Below are positions 37,111 through 50,225 of a stretch of 64,000 bases of DNA, one piece after another (within the stretch, counting starts at the first letter, position 1; every line of letters begins with the position of its first letter). The stretch is from Phocoena phocoena (lineage: Eukaryota; Chordata; Mammalia; Artiodactyla; Phocoenidae): contig NC_089236.1 in NCBI RefSeq assembly GCF_963924675.1, forward strand, positions 63,511,306-63,575,305, written 5' to 3'. Position numbers and translations under genes: made by a program. The notes below the pieces were generated by a model that was not told the origin of the DNA, searched no databases, and worked only from the letters and a program-made list of their open reading frames with translations.

Positions 37111-37321
37111 TTTTTTTTTTTTTTTTTTGCAGTACATGGGCCTCTCACTGCCGTGGCCTCTCCCGTTGCGGAGCACAGGCTCCGGACACGCAGGCTCAGT
37201 GGCCATGGCTCATGGGCCCAGCCACTCCATGGCAAGTGGGATTTTCTCGGACCAGGGCACAAACCCATGTCCCCTGAATCGGCAGGCGGACTCTCAACCA
37301 CTGCCGCCACCAGGGAAACCC
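37111..37321 (-). mobile_element. CHR-2-type SINE, no clear target-site duplication
   Basis: Reverse-oriented full-length copy: T run at 37111-37128, body, and head complement ending '..cgccaccagggaaaccc'. I could not find a matching duplication at the two sides. Confidence 0.93.
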
Positions 37322-40300
37322 AAATTCCACTTTTAATTACTATGTTATGTATCTAGGAATCTTCTTTATTAATCAATTTTTATATTTATTTCAGATAAGT
37401 CTGCCATACATTCTACAAAAAATGCAAACATTTTAAGATGTTTTCTGTTGCTTGTAATACCACTTTGTCCCAGGCTATATAATTTCTGTGAATATTTTTT
37501 GGAATTTGTATTTCCTCTCATAGTTCTCCCATGTTTGTTTGGGCTTTTTTCCCCACAAACCCCATGCTTCTTTCTTTGTTTTACTTTCCTTTTAACCTAA
37601 AGAAATGCACATTCTCTAAAAAGTCATTTTGTTGCCTGAGTTTGTCTCCTATCTCTGATTAGTCCTTTGACATTTGCCACCAGTGGAGTAAGGGAGAACA
37701 GCAATTCACAGCCTGTGTGGTTCCCCACCCCTTCCTAACTCCATAATCTCCTGCAGAGCTTTCCCTGTGGTCATTTTACCTCTCACCAGGCTATGCTAGT
37801 CATACGGTTACAACGAAGTGGGCCGCTGAGAGTCTCAAAGTGCAGCATTACTGTTGTAAATTTCAGGAGAGGACTTCATTTCTGGTTGGTTTGTACCTTG
37901 GGTGTCTGGGCTAGAATCCATTGGTGGGAAAGGAATAAAGTAGCTCCTGACCTTCTTGGAGACCAGCAGGCTTGTCCTACTTTCAGTAACAAAGCAGGTA
38001 TTAATGAGCTATTGACAATTTTGCTCAATCCAACCCATTCACCTTACATTTCATTGAAATATCTTCCAGATTCTGTCCTCGCAATAGCTTAATCATTGGG
38101 TTCTAGGTGGGACTTTTTTTCCCTGTTTCATTTTGTTTTGTGAAAAATGTATCTTTTCCTATTTCCAAGTCACCTTAAATACATTAATGACAAGTGGGAG
38201 AAACTACAGAAAGTTTAGCCACTTCAAATGCATTTTTAAATGAAAAATCCAATAATAGATAAGTTTTCAAAGATCATTATCTGTGAAAATTTCAGTAGAT
38301 AAGATACATCTTGTAATTAAGACAGAAAGAAATAGCTCTGAGAAATAACTGCTACAAATGCTATATTAAGCAAATAAGGAAGGGTTTTTAAGAAAGTTAT
38401 CTTCTGGATTTTAGTATTCCAGATGTTGATGAGTTACTCTCCCCCACTTCTGCTTTTTTCATTTCCCCTAAGCCAATATCCAGTGAGCTTTTCTGTATTT
38501 TCGATAATCATTTAGAAGAGAAGGGGAGTGGCTCCTCTTCATGCCTTGGCAATGAGTGATATAGTCAGTCATCTAAAATTCACATGGATCATTACTGCAT
38601 TCACATTGATTTATGCTCAATTAACACACTTAGAATCTGTTTTCTGTGGAGTTGAGCCAATTGGCTTTATAGCTTCTGGCTCTGAAAGGTTCATTTCACT
38701 TCTGTTCACTGGTAGTACAGTCCTCATTCCTATTATTAAAGTCTTTAGGTCTTTGGTTTTGTTCATAAATTGAACAAGGCCAGCATGGGGTGGAATGGCT
38801 GTGACCGAGTTCCTGGCTGAGGGCCACATTGCTGCATCCGGGCGTCTGTCTTCCACACAGATGTTGGGAGGCACAACGGAGCAGCAGGGTAACAGTGCTG
38901 TGTCGTGAAAGGGTCACCAGGAAGAAGACCATTTTAGGTTCAGAGGGACAGGGAGAGTATGATTTCTACCCTTGAATTTGTTCTTCTACGAGGAGTGAGG
39001 AAATCCACAGAGCTTGCTTTCCTACAGGTACCAATCAACAGGATTAGGGCTCCTTTCATTTCCCAACCTTCTGGAAACCACCCTTTAGGAAAAATTGACA
39101 GTGAAATGTGGGAGAATGTGTAATTCTTTTATATCCAAAGTTTTGGCAAAAACGTGAAATAATCAAAATTGGAAGTATTTACTGTGAATTAATTTACATG
39201 GACTGCTGTCATATTGAAATAAACATCTATACCTATATTTTTTAGTGCTCTAGTTAAAAATCAAAGACGTTTCTAGTTTTTCTTATTTTATTAAGGTATA
39301 CAAGACATTCCTTTTTATTCTTTGTTAATTCAGACTAGGAGAATTTCAGTAAGAGTTTATTAAAAGAAGTGTACTTTGAACATAGATTAACTGTGTATTG
39401 GCAGTAATTAACTGAGAATAAGATGATCAGCAAAAAGAAATTCAACAATAGTTTGTAATAAAACTTAGAGTTTTCAAGAAAATCTTTTGTAGTACCCAAA
39501 TATTCACTCATTGACTTCTGGCAAGGAACTCTATAGGGTTGATAAACTTAAAGATAACACCTTCAAAAAAATGACAAATGTTTCAAATCAGCCGACATTT
39601 TCTGTGATACCAATCATAGGATATGCTACCTAGCATAGTGTTTCAGAACATAAGCATGCCTCATCTATTCCTTCATGGCAAAAGTATCATTTGGTCAGTG
39701 TTTGACAAACATCTCTGTTTAGTAGATAACTCTTGCTAATAAGTAGAAAGAATTTAGAAAAATATCTGTAGTATTTGAGTATTTGATTTTGTAACTGAAA
39801 TCAGTGTGCTTTTGTCAATGCAAAAAATTAGCAGATCTCCATGGTTCAAATACATGGAAGCAGTTTTCTAAACTACTTGAGAATCAGACATTTCTAGATC
39901 TTCCAAATAAACACTACAGTGAATTTTAAATGATCTGTTTATAGAAAAACAAACGTCAAGGAAGATGAAAATCAACCAGCCGTATTTGAACAGAGTCTTT
40001 TGCATCATCGTATCAGTATTTATTCAGTATAGTCTACAATTCAATCATTTCACTTGAATTAATATTTTTGTGAGGCACCTCTTTCAGTTATGGTGGTTAT
40101 TAAACTAATGAATAAAGTAAACCAAACCTAGAACCAGACTTCCAAATCGCTATGCTCTATTAAAAATAAACACTTAAGAGTAATTAAGAATATTTTTTTC
40201 TCAATATTACAAAAATGTAATATGTTAAATGTAATGAAATTTGGTTTTAAAGTTATTCATTTCATCTCTATATGATTCAGTATTATTTTCGACAGTTTAA

Positions 40301-40569
40301 GTTTTGAAGTATGTATAAGATATTACTACAGTAAAATAGTTCATATAATATACCAACAAGGAAGTGCACATTTGTTGAAGTACGGCTCTTTTTAAACAAA
40401 ATTTAGAGATCTAAGCCAAATGGTAGCATTGTACCATTTTGGGGTCTGAGACTCTCACATGCCAATTGTATCATTAAAAACTGTTTAATCATCATAACCT
40501 CGTGGAGAATTTATTCAATGATAACATAGGATAGTTAACAATAGCATTATCAATATAGTGTTTTGATTA
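37322..40569. other. Repeat-poor stretch, no gene seen
   Basis: More than 3 kb without a repeat family I can name, apart from a diverged MIR beginning at 40570. Parts such as 38540-38640 ('caatgagtgatatagtcagt', 'cacattgatttatgctcaat') look like possible single-copy ancestral sequence. No splice-flanked coding exon recognised. Confidence 0.35.
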
Positions 40570-40800
40570 AAATAATAAATATTAGAGTCAGATTGGATTC
40601 AAGACTAACTTGAATTTCTAAGACTAACTTGCTCTTCTCACTTGAGCCACTTATCCCACCTTTACAAGCATTAGTTTCCACATCTATGAAATGTCAATAA
40701 TGGCATTTTAACTTTCTGGTAAGTTGTAGGAAATTGAGTACGATGATCTATGTATGGCTTTTTATTACTTAATTTATAGTAGCTTTTAAATTACCTAATA
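40570..40800 (+). mobile_element. MIR SINE relic
   Basis: Diverged MIR order: 'agagtcagattggattcaag', 'cacttgagccacttatcc', 'tccacatctatgaaatgtca'. Confidence 0.5.
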
Positions 40801-42559
40801 AATAGTAGTCATAGTTTAATAAAGCAAAAACAATGCAATTTCAATAGAAACAAAAAACTTTAGATGATTCTAGAACCTGTTCAGAATTTCACAAGATGAA
40901 GCAGTATCCCAGCAGTTTGCTTTTAACAGGTCTAACAATAAAACATTCACTATTTTAGCAGTGAGATGTAAGTATATGTATTTATATATATCTCATACCT
41001 CCCCGTAGAGTCAAAAGAATAACAAGTTTGTCATTTATTTTTCTAAAGTCAGATTAAACTTCCGTCTACCTCTTCCAGGTCTGTAGTGAGGCCAACTCCT
41101 TCTAAAGTCCTTCCACTGAGAGCCTGTCAGAAAAGAAAGGAGAAGGAAAGTGGCAGATGGATTATTATAGTTTGATTATTCTTTCATTTGAAAGCAAAAG
41201 CATTTATTGTTGCAAAGTCTATTTGCTTTGGATTATTTGTCCAAAGCTCCTAGATAGACATCAATATTGGGGAATATCATTTTTAAATATGAAGTTTTGT
41301 GAGCTCAATAGAAGGTCCAGAAGCAGATGTGGGGCAGGCTTCTCTCTGTAAGAACAAATAGAAGGATGAGTAACATGGAAAACCTTTTAAGTTCCTTCTT
41401 CATTGCAGATAATGATCCATGCTGGGATTCTAACTGTATTGAAAAATTAAAAAAAGTTTAGTGAGACTTGTCAACTAAGAGAAACAAGTTTATGCTTTTA
41501 AATTTTGCCACCTTTAAATGCAAATTGTTCTTAAGGCAGTTAGGACTGAAAGGTCATCCTGTGTGATGGTGCATCACTTTGATTAATTCAGCACAGTCTC
41601 GGTGGCCTGCTGGTCTAGTCAACCATCACACAGTGGATGACTTCTGTTTGGCCTATCATTTGTTAATTATTGGTGAATTCTCCTTTTATTACTAGTGTTT
41701 ATTTTTTCCCAGTGGAAACCACACAGTGGAAATACATTACTCTATCATTATACTCTGAATTGTAAACAGTAGATTCAAAGAAAAACATTACATTTTCAGT
41801 GAGTCAAGGAAGCATATGGATTGCTTCATTTGAAGATCCCATTTGACAGAGGGAAGAAACTGGTAGTATCAAATGAATCGGAAGTAAATAGATCAAAAGG
41901 TGTTTGTGTTTGAGAAGAATAATAATCAGAATTGAAAAGCATCAAACGTATTCTGGATGAGAGTAATAAGTATATGAAAAGAGGAAAATATAGCAGAAAT
42001 ATAAGTGGAGAAAGCTGAGAGTCTGTAATATGTCTATCGGGTTGGAATCAAAACAGAGATTGCAGCCAGCATATTTAATTAAATCTCCAAAGGGACCACT
42101 GTAAAAGATAAGAGCAGAGTTCCATCAGAGTAAACAGTCCTTTGATGTTCTCTCTTCTCCTTGATCCTTCTTTAAGGCCATATTTCTTGTTCCCAAATAA
42201 AGAGCAAGGGAAGAGAAAAAGGAGGTTACCTCTGGCACTAGCTTCTCCTTCTGGGAAATGGCTCTGATCAAAATATTGACAACAATATACTCATCTACAC
42301 TGAAACTCTTCCTTATCGACCTCTTTCCTAGTCCTGTGAAGGAATACATACTGTTCTTTCCAGTGCTAGTCATTGAATGTCTCTTTACTACCTCCAGGCT
42401 CTATCAATTATCATTGCCCTTTCCAGAATCTCCAGCTTGCTTTCCACTGGTCCCTCCATTATATAAGCATCTCAAGCAGCTCCTGCTTTAAATGTTACTA
42501 TAAACACACAGGAAACCTCCCTTGACTTTATGTTCCCCGACGGGTATATAATATTCATT
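40801..42559. other. Repeat-poor stretch containing a hairpin
   Basis: Mostly unassigned. It holds the inverted repeat at 41553-41641 (separate entry). No gene recognised; frames near 42125-42491 overlap on opposite strands and lack domains. Confidence 0.35.
41553..41641. repeat. Imperfect inverted repeat (18 bp arms, 51 nt loop)
   Basis: Left arm 'gtcatcctgtgtgatggt' (41553-41570) and right arm 'accatcacacagtggatgac' (41622-41641) are complementary over 18 pairs, with a two-base bulge (tg) in the right arm. The inner 12 bp are a perfect match. Confidence 0.85.
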
Positions 42560-43480
42560 GACTTGTTCCTTTAGTCAACAGATTTTCTTTTGGGGGTGGG
42601 TGCGTGTATTCTGAGTGTTCGGCAGTCTGAGATTATAGAAATGTGGAGAAATAAACATGCAAATAACGTAAGAAAATGATAAATAATTACGGGAAAGATA
42701 AAGGGAGGATAAAAGATATGATAAATGTTGACTTAAAGGTCAATTTTAGATTGCAGTGGTTAGTGAAGATGCCATTGAAAGAAGTAACATTTAAACTGAG
42801 AATTGAATGCTAAGAAAATTGTGTTGTGTGATCATCTGCGTCAGAGTGCTTTGGGCACTCACTAGCTCCATAGTTCGTGTGAAGACCCCAAAACAAGGTT
42901 GCAATTTGATATATTTGAAAAACAGAAATAAGTCCCAGTGTGAGTGACAGAGGTATACAGTGGGAAACGTGAGAAAATTCCGATAGGTGAGCGGGACCCA
43001 GATCACACAGGGCCTTGTAGACCAAGGTAAGAAGTGTTGTTTTTACTTAAAATATAATTGGGAAGACATAAGATGGTTTTAAAGAGGGGAGTCAAATAGT
43101 CTAATTGGCTTTTTAGCCTTACCTTTGGATGTTTTGTGGCTGTGGATACCAAGGAAAGAGTAATAGAAGCAAGAAGACCAATTAGGAAACTACAGAGCTT
43201 GTTAGGAAACTAGAGTTAATATTAAACTAGGGAGGTAATACAGTAGGTGTAGAGAAGCAGAAGGATTTAAAACGCATTTTGCATTTAGAGTTGACAAAAC
43301 ATCTTAGAGTGTTGGATATGAGATGTAATGGAAATCTAGGAATTAAGAATAGCTGTTAAGATTTTGGCTTGAGTAAACAGGTACACGTCTCCATTTGTGA
43401 CTGAGATGCAAAGGTGCAGGTAAGAAACAAGGGCAGGAAAGAATCCATAGATCATGTTAAACTTAAGGTAATTAGGTATA
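42560..43480 (-). mobile_element. Long L2-like ancient repeat relic
   Basis: A coherent order of landmarks over about 900 bp: 'tagtcaacagattttc', 'gtaacatttaaactgagaat', 'cagggccttgtagaccaagg', 'agaggggagtcaaatagtct' and 'agaccaattaggaaactac'. This matches the order in a widespread mammalian repeat often found next to L2 3' ends. I cannot name the family with certainty. Confidence 0.45.
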
Positions 43481-43621
43481 TAGTTCTGGAGTTTAAGTTA
43501 ATGGCCAGGGCTGGACTTATAAATTCAGAGTAAACGTTTAAATATAAAGATTTCTGGAATATATATAATTCTGTTGAAAGAAAATATCCACCGAAAAAAC
43601 AAAGGGATCCCAAAGCAGGAC

Positions 43622-43945
43622 GTAGTATGGACTGAATGTTTATATCCTCTCCCCCTAAATTTACATGTTGAAGCCCTCGTGTAATGATATTTGAAGTGAA
43701 GGCTTTTGGGAGGTAGTTACGTCTCATTTTGAAGTTAGTGTCTTTATCAGAAAAGGAAGAGAGAAGCCTCTTTTTTCCCCTCTCTGCTATTCAAGGAAAG
43801 TAGGAAGAGGCCTCTCAGGGGAACTTGACAAGCTTGGCCCCCTGATCTCGACTTCTTAGCCTCCAGAATTGTGAGCAATAAATGTTTGTTGTTTAAGCCA
43901 CTCAGTCTACGGTTTTGTTAGAGTCCAAGAAGACTAAGGGAACTA
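43622..43945 (+). mobile_element. MLT1-type solitary LTR (ERVL-MaLR)
   Basis: Ancient retroviral-like LTR in plus orientation: 'aatttacatgttgaagccct', 'gtctttatcag', 'cttcttagcctccagaattg', polyadenylation signal AATAAA near 43879, then 'ttgtttaagccactcagtct' and the end. No internal viral coding sequence is seen on either side, so it is a solitary LTR, or a truncated copy. Confidence 0.85.
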
Positions 43946-45860
43946 CCACTTTTAGAGGCCCAGCAGAGGGGGTAAAGCCAGGGATCTTAGGTAGAGTGGT
44001 GTGGGTAGAAAAAAGAAAGCTATTATTCTTTTATGAAATTTTACTGTGCAAGAGAGAAAACAGCTCAGTTTATAAACTTGTTATCTCAGTATCATCATTT
44101 TCAATAGAACTTGCTGCGGTCGCCTCCAGCAGAAAATGCCTCTTGCTAAGACTTTCAAGTGGTCTTCAGGTACATTACTTCTGTGATGCTAAATAACCAG
44201 GTTTTTCTCTTGATCCATTAGGCTTGTTCAGCTTCTTGAGTATGAAGCAAGTCACCAATTCAAGCCACCAATGGAGGAAAAAAAAACCTAGATAAAAAAA
44301 AGTTTCAATATGATTTAGCTGGGATATATAAGCTATTTTCCTACTGAATTTAATGGAACTGCCTAAACTACCAGAAGGTGGTTGATCGCTGCTTTTTCAA
44401 TATCATTTCATTCAATAATAATTTCGAGTATAAAAACAAATTTTATTCACTACTCTAATTTGAAACTCAGAAAAAGAATAAAACTAGGCTCTGTGCTCAA
44501 CTGTGCGATTTTGAGCTTCTGCAAACACTGTGAAACATTTGCACATTTTAGTTGGGAAAGCTGTAGTACATCTGCCACCTGTTCTTACTATTGAAGATTT
44601 CTTAATTTTTCTAGGAATTATTAGCAGTTGGCCACATTTTTGTAAACTTTGGAAGACGGAAGTTTGGCCAGCTAGCTCCTGTTGACTGATGCAAATCATT
44701 GCCAACTGGAATAAAACTTGGCTTAGCTTACATAGTTCCTTTATGAAGGGAACCTGTAGTACCCTATATGGAGTACTTTTTTATGCTAGTCAATACAGAA
44801 TTTCAGTTACAGGTTTATCTTTTTTTACCGTGGAATGAAATCCATATTAATCACTAGTATCTCTGTCTCTAAATGATAAGTAAGTTTTGGAATTAAATAA
44901 GCATTTTGGGACCCATCAAAACTTAAAGGATTTAATAAATGCCATATTTCTTGATAAAATGATATTACATTAACTCACCATCTTCTGTAAATGCTTAATG
45001 TAAAGTATTCTAAGAAAAGGAACTTTTTGGATGGCAACATGAATTTTAAATTTAATAAGCTGACCTATGTGGTAAGTGTTCTTTAGGCAAACCCAGTTGA
45101 AAGATTGAGCACTTTTTTTAGTGTTGTTTCAAATATGTCACTAAAATAATTCTACCTAATACAATAGCCTTAGTTTACAAACTTTCTGTAAAATAGGGTT
45201 AGGCTATTTTTTAAATAAAGATATACTTGTTAGTGATTGTGAAACTTAGAAATTATGCTTTTGCATGGTAGGAACTGTAAAAACCGAGTGAAGTAAATTT
45301 TAGTTTAACTGGGATGTACTGAATTATTGCTGTACCATTGTTAATCTTTTTTGCATTGGAAAAGTGAAACAAATTATTTTTGCCAATTATATCTGCATTT
45401 CTTCTTTGAAATAAGGAATTTAAGAGCAAACGAAACCTTCTTTTGAGAATACTTAGTAAAAGAACAAGAGTTCAAAATATTCGATTGTTAACTGACAAGA
45501 GGCATCATGCAGATTGGGATATTTTTATCAGTAGGTAAAATTTTTCCTTTGTGCCCAATAGTTGAAAATTCTCAGTTCAAGGGGTCTTAAATCAACAATT
45601 TGCAAAGATTCTGTATGACAATTAGGATGGATTTTAAATAAATTAGATATATGAAAATATAACAGCCTTCATGTTAATCGAAGATTGCAAATTGTCAACA
45701 GGAAACAAACTCAAACATCAGCATCTACAGAAAAATAGGTAATATGATGTATTATTTAAGGCCTTATATTAAAATATTATAAATATCAGGCTTACAAACA
45801 ATGGAAGAATTATAATAAAACCAGCAACACATAAAATCAAATAAGTTACAAAAATACATC
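43946..45860. other. Repeat-poor stretch, no gene seen
   Basis: About 1.9 kb without a recognised repeat. It contains an octamer ATGCAAAT at 44689-44696 flanked by short inverted repeats (see findings). Overlapping frames near 44382-44705 on both strands lack domains. Confidence 0.35.
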
Positions 45861-45876
45861 AAAAATAATAGTAACA

Positions 45877-46085
45877 CGGGCTTCCCTGGTGGCGCAGTGG
45901 TTGAGAGTCCGCCTGCTGATATAGGGGATATGGGTTCGTGCCCCGGTCCGGGTGGATCCCCCATGCCGCAGAGCGGCTGGGCCCGTGAGCCATGGCCGCT
46001 GAGCCCGCGCGTCCGGAGCCTGTGCTCCGCAATGGGGGAGGCCACAACAGTGAGAGGCCCGCATACCGCAAAAAAATAAAAATAA
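45877..46085 (+). mobile_element. CHR-2-type SINE with perfect 16 bp target-site duplication
   Basis: Full-length copy with head 'cgggcttccctggtggcgca', box B 'ggttcgtgccccgg' and an AAAAATAA-type tail. 'aaaaataatagtaaca' is perfect at 45861-45876 and 46086-46101. Many CpGs remain, consistent with youth. Confidence 0.97.
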
Positions 46086-46101
46086 AAAAATAATAGTAAC
46101 A

Positions 46102-48334
46102 GTCTCTAGGTGACAATCTAGCTCATGAATGTAACTAGCAGATAAGTAACCTGCTGCTGAGCTGCTCTACCCAGTCCAGCCTCCAGAATTCAGATCACAA
46201 TTCTCAGTTGAATTCACCTAGTTCAAATATTCCTCGTAAAAGATCTAAGGAAAGATGTTTAACTCAGGATTTTATAAAGACAGCAAAAATAATTAATTGA
46301 AAAAATAAGCCCATACCGTGGAAAAAGAATTAGTTATATTAAGCATTAAATATCTATACTACATTACAAATAATATACAGCATTATTCTAGAGTTCGTAT
46401 CCAATCTCTAGTCACTAGGGAACTAGTAGAACACTTAGCAACCATAGAGAAGGAAGTGAGCTGTACTAAAAGATACAGTAGAAACGTAGAGGCTTTAACA
46501 CAAAAATGTGCTGTTTCTTTTTCCCGCTCAGGTCATGAGGGTGGGGACAGAGTGAAGTGGTGGGCTCAGCTCTCTGCAGTTACTCAAAACCCTATGGAGT
46601 GGCTCTTTCATCCATCTTCTAAGGCCTCAGTTCCCCACTGTATTTTCTGGATGCAGCCAAGTGGCAGAAAGAAAATGAAGTACATATTTCCATCCAATTA
46701 TATTAGGTAGAATTCACCCCTGTGGCATTAGCCTACATTTTCCAGGTTTCTATATGGTTGCCTAATTGTATACAAAGTAGGAAAAGGGTTTCATAGACCC
46801 AAGGCGTTATCTTAGCTGTTGAATATTTATAGCTTAAATCAATGTGGGTCGTGTTTTTTTTCTCTTTTCTATGCAGACACCCTTTTCACATCCTCTTATA
46901 TGTGAATAAATGCTGTCCACCACTCTTTCTTAAGATCGAACACAATCACACACACTTCTGTGTGTCTTTTCATGTTACTGTCTTATTTCAGATCCTTCCT
47001 CTTTCTAATCAAGGTCGATGAACCATGCACATAACAAACGATCCTCCTCTCAATGTCTTCCAGGGCTCTCCACTTAGATTCCCAAGTGATCTTTGCAAAA
47101 GCATATGTGATCCTGTCACTTCCTGCTTAAATCCTGAAGTAGTTACCTTTCTCTATAGCAGACGTTTAAACTACTTAGCAGCCATTATAATGACCTAAAT
47201 AAATACTTGGCACATTCTGACAGAGAGTGATAGTTGTTAATATCAAGGCCAGCATTATGACCGCAGAAAATCCCTCATTCTGGTTATACCACATCCTAGA
47301 TGTTGAAATTTGGCAGCTTTCTCTGAAGCCAAAGCTTATACCCTTTTTCTCTGAGGAATGAATCATGGATGAACGTGAATCATCCACAGTCTTTGCTTGG
47401 TCTTAACTTCAAAGAAGCATACCTATTTGATAAAATATTAACTTTGGATAATATTGTTGAAACAGAGGCTTTCGTATTTGCAGCTTAATAATAAATGCTT
47501 GGATATTGAATTAATCACTAGTTTTAGGATATACTATTCTAGTACATAAAAAGAAGTATACTAGTTTTATAGTGTACAATCAAGTAATATTTATAGTGAA
47601 AATAACTTTATATGTTTAATATATTTATATATGTATGTATATGGACAGATCTGATAATCACTCTCGTCAGATCTTTCCAGAAATTAATGTTCCCTGTGTA
47701 TGCTCTGCCTTGCTTAAGTTCAAGAACTGTCCCCGAGGCTCCTCTGCTCCTTTTCCACTGCAGAATTCCATTGCCTGTGTCAGCAACTAAGGCTGCCTTT
47801 CTACCAGCTGTGATATCCACTCTTGGTGGCCAGGGCAGGTGCCACCACTCTGGTTTCATAGTAGGGAGGATACCCTGCTTTCCCATGAATTATGTTGTCC
47901 TGAGGGTAGGCAGAAGCATGTTCATCATTCCCCATAGCCCAAGTGAGATCAGGTTGATATTTTCATTTGAAAGTAATTCAATGTGGGACATTGGATTGTA
48001 TAGTGACAGTATATTACCTGTATACTCTGGCACCTTTCCAGATTCATTTTAGAGATTTTTGTGGGGCTGCTTCTCTCTCTCATTCTGAGAGTGTCTTTAA
48101 TTAAAGGTGATGGTCCATCCCCTATATCCATATCTCTGGCCTCAATATAAAACTTATCACTTACTTCCCAAAAGAAGAGAATGTATTGCTCAGTTTCCTG
48201 AGTCCTCATGTAATGCCTTAGAATTCACTCGTTTCCCAAACTCATACTACAAACGTCAGTTTCTTTCAGCGGAACCTCCTATCCACAAGGCTGTGGTTTA
48301 GCCCTTTGGCCTTAATAGGATGTTCCCACACAGA
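46102..48334. other. Mostly unassigned sequence
   Basis: 46880-47170 may be a diverged plus-strand L2-type relic ('gatcctgtcacttcctgctt'). The frames at 46318-46710 (130 codons) and 47612-48052 (146 codons) are the longest non-transposon frames here, but I see no domain, signal or codon pattern supporting a gene. Confidence 0.35.
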
Positions 48335-48560
48335 ATTCATGCGTTCATTCACTCAGTCAGTCGATGTGAATTGTGCACCAACTCTGAGCCAGGCACTGGT
48401 GGTAATCTAAATGAAGAAAACAATCTCTACTTTCACTGAACTTATTTTCTAGGGATAAGATGGCAATAAATAAAAAGATTTCATGTAACAGATCTGGATA
48501 TGTGATAACAAGGGAAATGATGCAAGATAAGTGGTTAATGATTAATGGGACACAGCCAGT
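48335..48560 (-). mobile_element. L2-like 3' region relic
   Basis: 'cattcactcagtcagtcgat', 'gagccaggcactggtggtaa' and 'gaacttattttctagggata' are in the order of a reversed L2 3' end. Confidence 0.5.
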
Positions 48561-49887
48561 AGAGTCAAAGAGTACAATACCCAAATCTAGGTTACTAAAT
48601 CCCCAAAGAGCAAACAACGCACGTCATGTGTGACACCAAAAGGGATTGTTAAAAACCTTTCTCCAGTTCCTTTCATCACTATCAGAGGATCCCCCAAAAG
48701 TTGTGGGTCTAATCTCCCCCCCTCTACATTTTATATCCTCTCAGTCTAGGTTAGCCATGAATTTGTAAAATTATGAAAATGGTAAAACTATATGACAACT
48801 CAGAGTTACTTTCACTGGGGGTTTCAGGTCCAGAGCCCTGCATTAGTCACTGATAATTACATTTTCAAGAGTGGTTATTTTATATTCCTGTTTCACTTTC
48901 TCTTATGTACCAATAAACCAATTTATTTTTAAAATACCACGTGTTTTATAAATAAAAGAATATATAACAGAGTTATAAATTACCAAAACAATGTGGGGTT
49001 TAGGTGGATGGTAAGTGGAAATTTAGTTAAATTGACATTTGCCTTTTTCCTTTTTAGAACTAAGTTATTTTGGCAAGAGTTAACATGACCCTTTCAATAT
49101 GATATTCACATTTTATGACAAACTTGAGAATAATTATCACTACTGTATCAGGAAAGATATCATCTTCAGAGAAATTTTAATGTTTACCCATTCTTTGCAG
49201 ATATTTATTATATCCTAGGAATTAATCTTAAATTTTACTGAAGAATTCAGGGGAAAAAAAAGAATTTTAATATACATAATTTTGGTTTAAAGATAACTTA
49301 CCTATAAAATATGTAGGCTGGAAAATGTATATAAAATTTTAAAGTTAACTGTCACCCTTATTATATGCTCTAAAACCATAGACATTGTAAGTTCATTTGT
49401 TTAAAATAAAATAGCTCATACTTTTATCTTAATATATTGTCAAATGTCCCTTCAGTCCTTTCCTTTTTTCCATCTCATTCTTTCTTCATTAGAATTTTCA
49501 TCAAAATGTATTTCTTTACACTAATTGAGTTATTTATTATGAGAATATTCTTTAACTTGCACTATTATGTCTCAGTGTTGAAAGAAACTAGCGTATTATG
49601 CTGAGACTTATTATCAATAGCTTTGGGTGTTACTAAAAATATTTGTTAGATAAGAAGAGTATCTGAATAGTAACCTTAGATAGCTATCCTCTCAATTCCA
49701 AGTCTTGTTTTAATATATGCTCAATAGGAACAGCTGTCCCAGAGCAGTCACTAGGGGATAAAAGTTTATTTCAAAAAATCTCATCAGTTAACTCCCAGCA
49801 GAAGAAATATGTTCTTGCCGTATTATAAGCCATTGCCTTATAAGAGTAAAAAGATCAGGTAGGGCAAAGTAAAATTAATGGGAAATA
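48561..49887. other. Unassigned AT-rich sequence
   Basis: No gene, RNA or repeat family recognised. Confidence 0.3.
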
Positions 49888-49970
49888 TTTTTTTGAGGGT
49901 TTTTTTATTTTAAAATTTTTTAATAGATTTTTTTTGAGGGATTTTTTATTTTTAAATTTTTTAAATAGAT
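49888..49970. repeat. Tandem duplication (41 + 42 bp) at an L1 tail
   Basis: Copy 1 (49888-49928) and copy 2 (49929-49970) both read T-run, 'gagggtttttt'/'gaggga..', an A/T block and 'aatagat'. The second copy leads directly into the L1 3' end. Confidence 0.85.
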
Positions 49971-50225
49971 CTTTATTGGAGTATAATTGCTTTACAATGA
50001 TGTGTTAATTTCTGCTTTATAATAAAGTGAATCAGCTATATGTATACATATATCCCCATATCTCCTCCCTCTTGTGTCTCCCTCCCACACTCCCTAACCC
50101 ACCTCTCTAGGTCATTGCTAAGCACCGAGCTGATCTCACTGTGCTATGCTACTGCTTCACACTAGCTAACTATTTTACATTCAGTAGTGTATATATGTCG
50201 ATGCTATTCTCACTTTGCCCCAGTT
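49955..50225 (-). mobile_element. Short 5'-truncated L1 3' UTR
   Basis: Reverse-oriented L1 3' end: 'atctttattggagtataatt', 'gtgttaatttctgctttata', 'ataaagtgaatcagctatat' and onward to about 50225. Only 3' UTR is present. Confidence 0.88.

Noticed and set aside
46318..46710. 130-codon plus-strand frame
   Set aside because: No recognisable domain, no splice or promoter context, low-complexity flanks. Such lengths arise by chance in 64 kb.
47612..48052. 146-codon plus-strand frame
   Set aside because: No domain match from inspection, and an opposite-strand frame overlaps it. No initiation context beyond an ATG.
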